14,023 nt of DNA, taken from the NCBI GenBank assembly GCA_905210055.1, contig CAJLVH010000033.1, positions 1 through 14,023 of the forward strand, written 5' to 3'. A program made the position numbers and the translations under genes. This document shows positions 13,310 to 14,023 of the stretch, piece after piece. Source of the DNA: an uncultured Enorma sp. GTDB lineage: Bacteria > Actinomycetota > Coriobacteriia > Coriobacteriales > Coriobacteriaceae. The notes beneath the pieces are model-generated. The model saw only the letters and a list, made by a program, of their open reading frames with translations. It made no database searches and had not been told where the DNA came from. Numbering within the stretch: position 1 is the stretch's first letter; each line of letters starts with the position of its first letter.

Positions 13310-14023
13310 ATGACCTTTTATTCTTCCGATGCCGAACGCGACCAGCTGTTCTGCAACATCTTGAACCGCGAGCTCGTCTGCGCCCTCGGATGCACGGAGC
13401 CCATCGCCGTCGCCTATGCCGCAGCGCTCGCCCGCGAGACGCTCGGCTGCGAGCCCGACCATATCGACCTCGACTGCTCGGGCAACATCATCAAGAACGT
13501 GAAGAGCGTCACCGTGCCCAATTCGGGCGGACTCGCCGGACTCGAAGCGGCCGTGACGCTCGGCACCGTAGGGGGAAACGCCGCGAGCGCGCTCGAGGTG
13601 CTGGAATCCGTCGACGATGACGACCGCGCTCGCACCCGCACCCTCCTTGAACGCGGCGACTACGTGAACGTCTCACTCGCCCTCGACGTCCCCAACCTCT
13701 ACATCCGCGTGCGCGCGCATGCAGCCGAGCACGCCGCCGACGTCATCATCGCCGGCCATCATACGAACATCGCCTATCGCGGACTCGACGGCACGCGCCT
13801 CGAAGGTGCCTACGACTCCCCCGAAGCTGTCGCCGCCGATGCCAAAGACGCCCACGACCAGGTAGTATCTGCCCTCAACCTCGATGCGATCATCGCCTTC
13901 GCCGAACACGGCAGCATCGACGCCGCCCGCGACGCCCTCGAGCGCCAGCTCGAACTCAACGACGCCATCTCGCGCGAAGGGCTCGAGCATGCCTGGGGTG
14001 CCGAGGTAGGCAGGACGCTGCTC
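13310..14023 (+). CDS. cyuA: L-cysteine desulfidase family protein (UPF0597/CyuA-like), 3' end outside window
   Basis: The open frame runs to the edge of the window without a stop, giving 238 residues of a family that is usually about 430 long. It begins MTFYSSDAERDQLFCNILNR, followed by ELVCALGCTEPIAVAYAAAL (21-40), where C28 in the GCTEP motif corresponds to the catalytic/cluster-linked Cys of archaeal L-cysteine desulfidase. NIIKNVKSVTVPNSGG (59-74) and the Gly-rich GLAGLEAAVTLGTVGG (74-89) are typical of UPF0597/YhaM. The enzyme breaks L-cysteine into pyruvate, sulfide and ammonia, probably with an iron-sulfur cluster; remaining ligand cysteines would be in the missing half. AAGGAG at 13298-13303, 6 nt before ATG 13310, fixes the start. 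Confidence 0.85.
   Translation, partial: MTFYSSDAERDQLFCNILNRELVCALGCTEPIAVAYAAALARETLGCEPDHIDLDCSGNIIKNVKSVTVPNSGGLAGLEAAVTLGTVGGNAASALEVLESVDDDDRARTRTLLERGDYVNVSLALDVPNLYIRVRAHAAEHAADVIIAGHHTNIAYRGLDGTRLEGAYDSPEAVAADAKDAHDQVVSALNLDAIIAFAEHGSIDAARDALERQLELNDAISREGLEHAWGAEVGRTLL

Noticed and set aside
1..14023. Defence island, prophage, secondary-metabolite or toxin-antitoxin system
   Set aside because: All recognisable genes are housekeeping, metal-resistance or small-molecule enzymes; no integrase, transposase, nuclease, toxin or biosynthetic core was seen.

Overview
The window is a stretch of ordinary bacterial chromosome with high G+C and strong codon bias. The four-domain S1 protein, the metal-regulation genes and the many GC-rich palindromic intergenic repeats suggest an actinobacterium, most likely the Coriobacteriia (a Collinsella-like gut organism). 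That assignment comes from general resemblance and was not tested by a search. I see no phage, insertion sequence, CRISPR array, rRNA or tRNA.

Layout. Positions 1-1442 (+) hold an acyl-ACP thioesterase and a SixA-type phosphatase. Positions 1443-1630 are non-coding and carry an array of five 29-bp repeat units. Positions 1637-4368 (+) form a zinc/cadmium-type resistance locus: an ArsR/SmtB repressor, a free-standing 72-residue heavy-metal-binding protein, a terminator, and a P1B-type ATPase with no metal-binding domain of its own. The same palindrome, ATATGAA-N6-TTCATAT, lies in the arsR promoter and again upstream of the ATPase, so one repressor probably controls both units. Positions 4488-5528 (+) encode a membrane acyltransferase. 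Positions 5740-8247 (+) encode a DedA membrane protein followed 12 nt later by a Uup-like ABC-F ATPase.

From 8248 to 12010 the genes run on the minus strand. In transcription order they are a four-domain ribosomal protein S1 with a TTG start and its own terminator, a phosphoglycolate-phosphatase-like HAD enzyme, a PepV-like M20 dipeptidase, and a short single-span membrane protein. The last strand switch is a 378-nt divergent region at 12011-12388. It holds the probable rpsA promoter with phased A-tracts. Beyond it on the plus strand are a second HAD hydrolase and the first 238 codons of an L-cysteine desulfidase (UPF0597/CyuA family) cut by the window edge.

The most notable signals are the two-operator metal regulon with its split metal-binding domain, and the intergenic repeats. 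Elements at 1461-1626, 8245-8285 and 10747-10780 seem to share a design: a conserved core resembling ACCYGTCCC between inverted arms whose sequence differs between copies but usually stays complementary within a copy. I do not see a clear undescribed multi-gene system.
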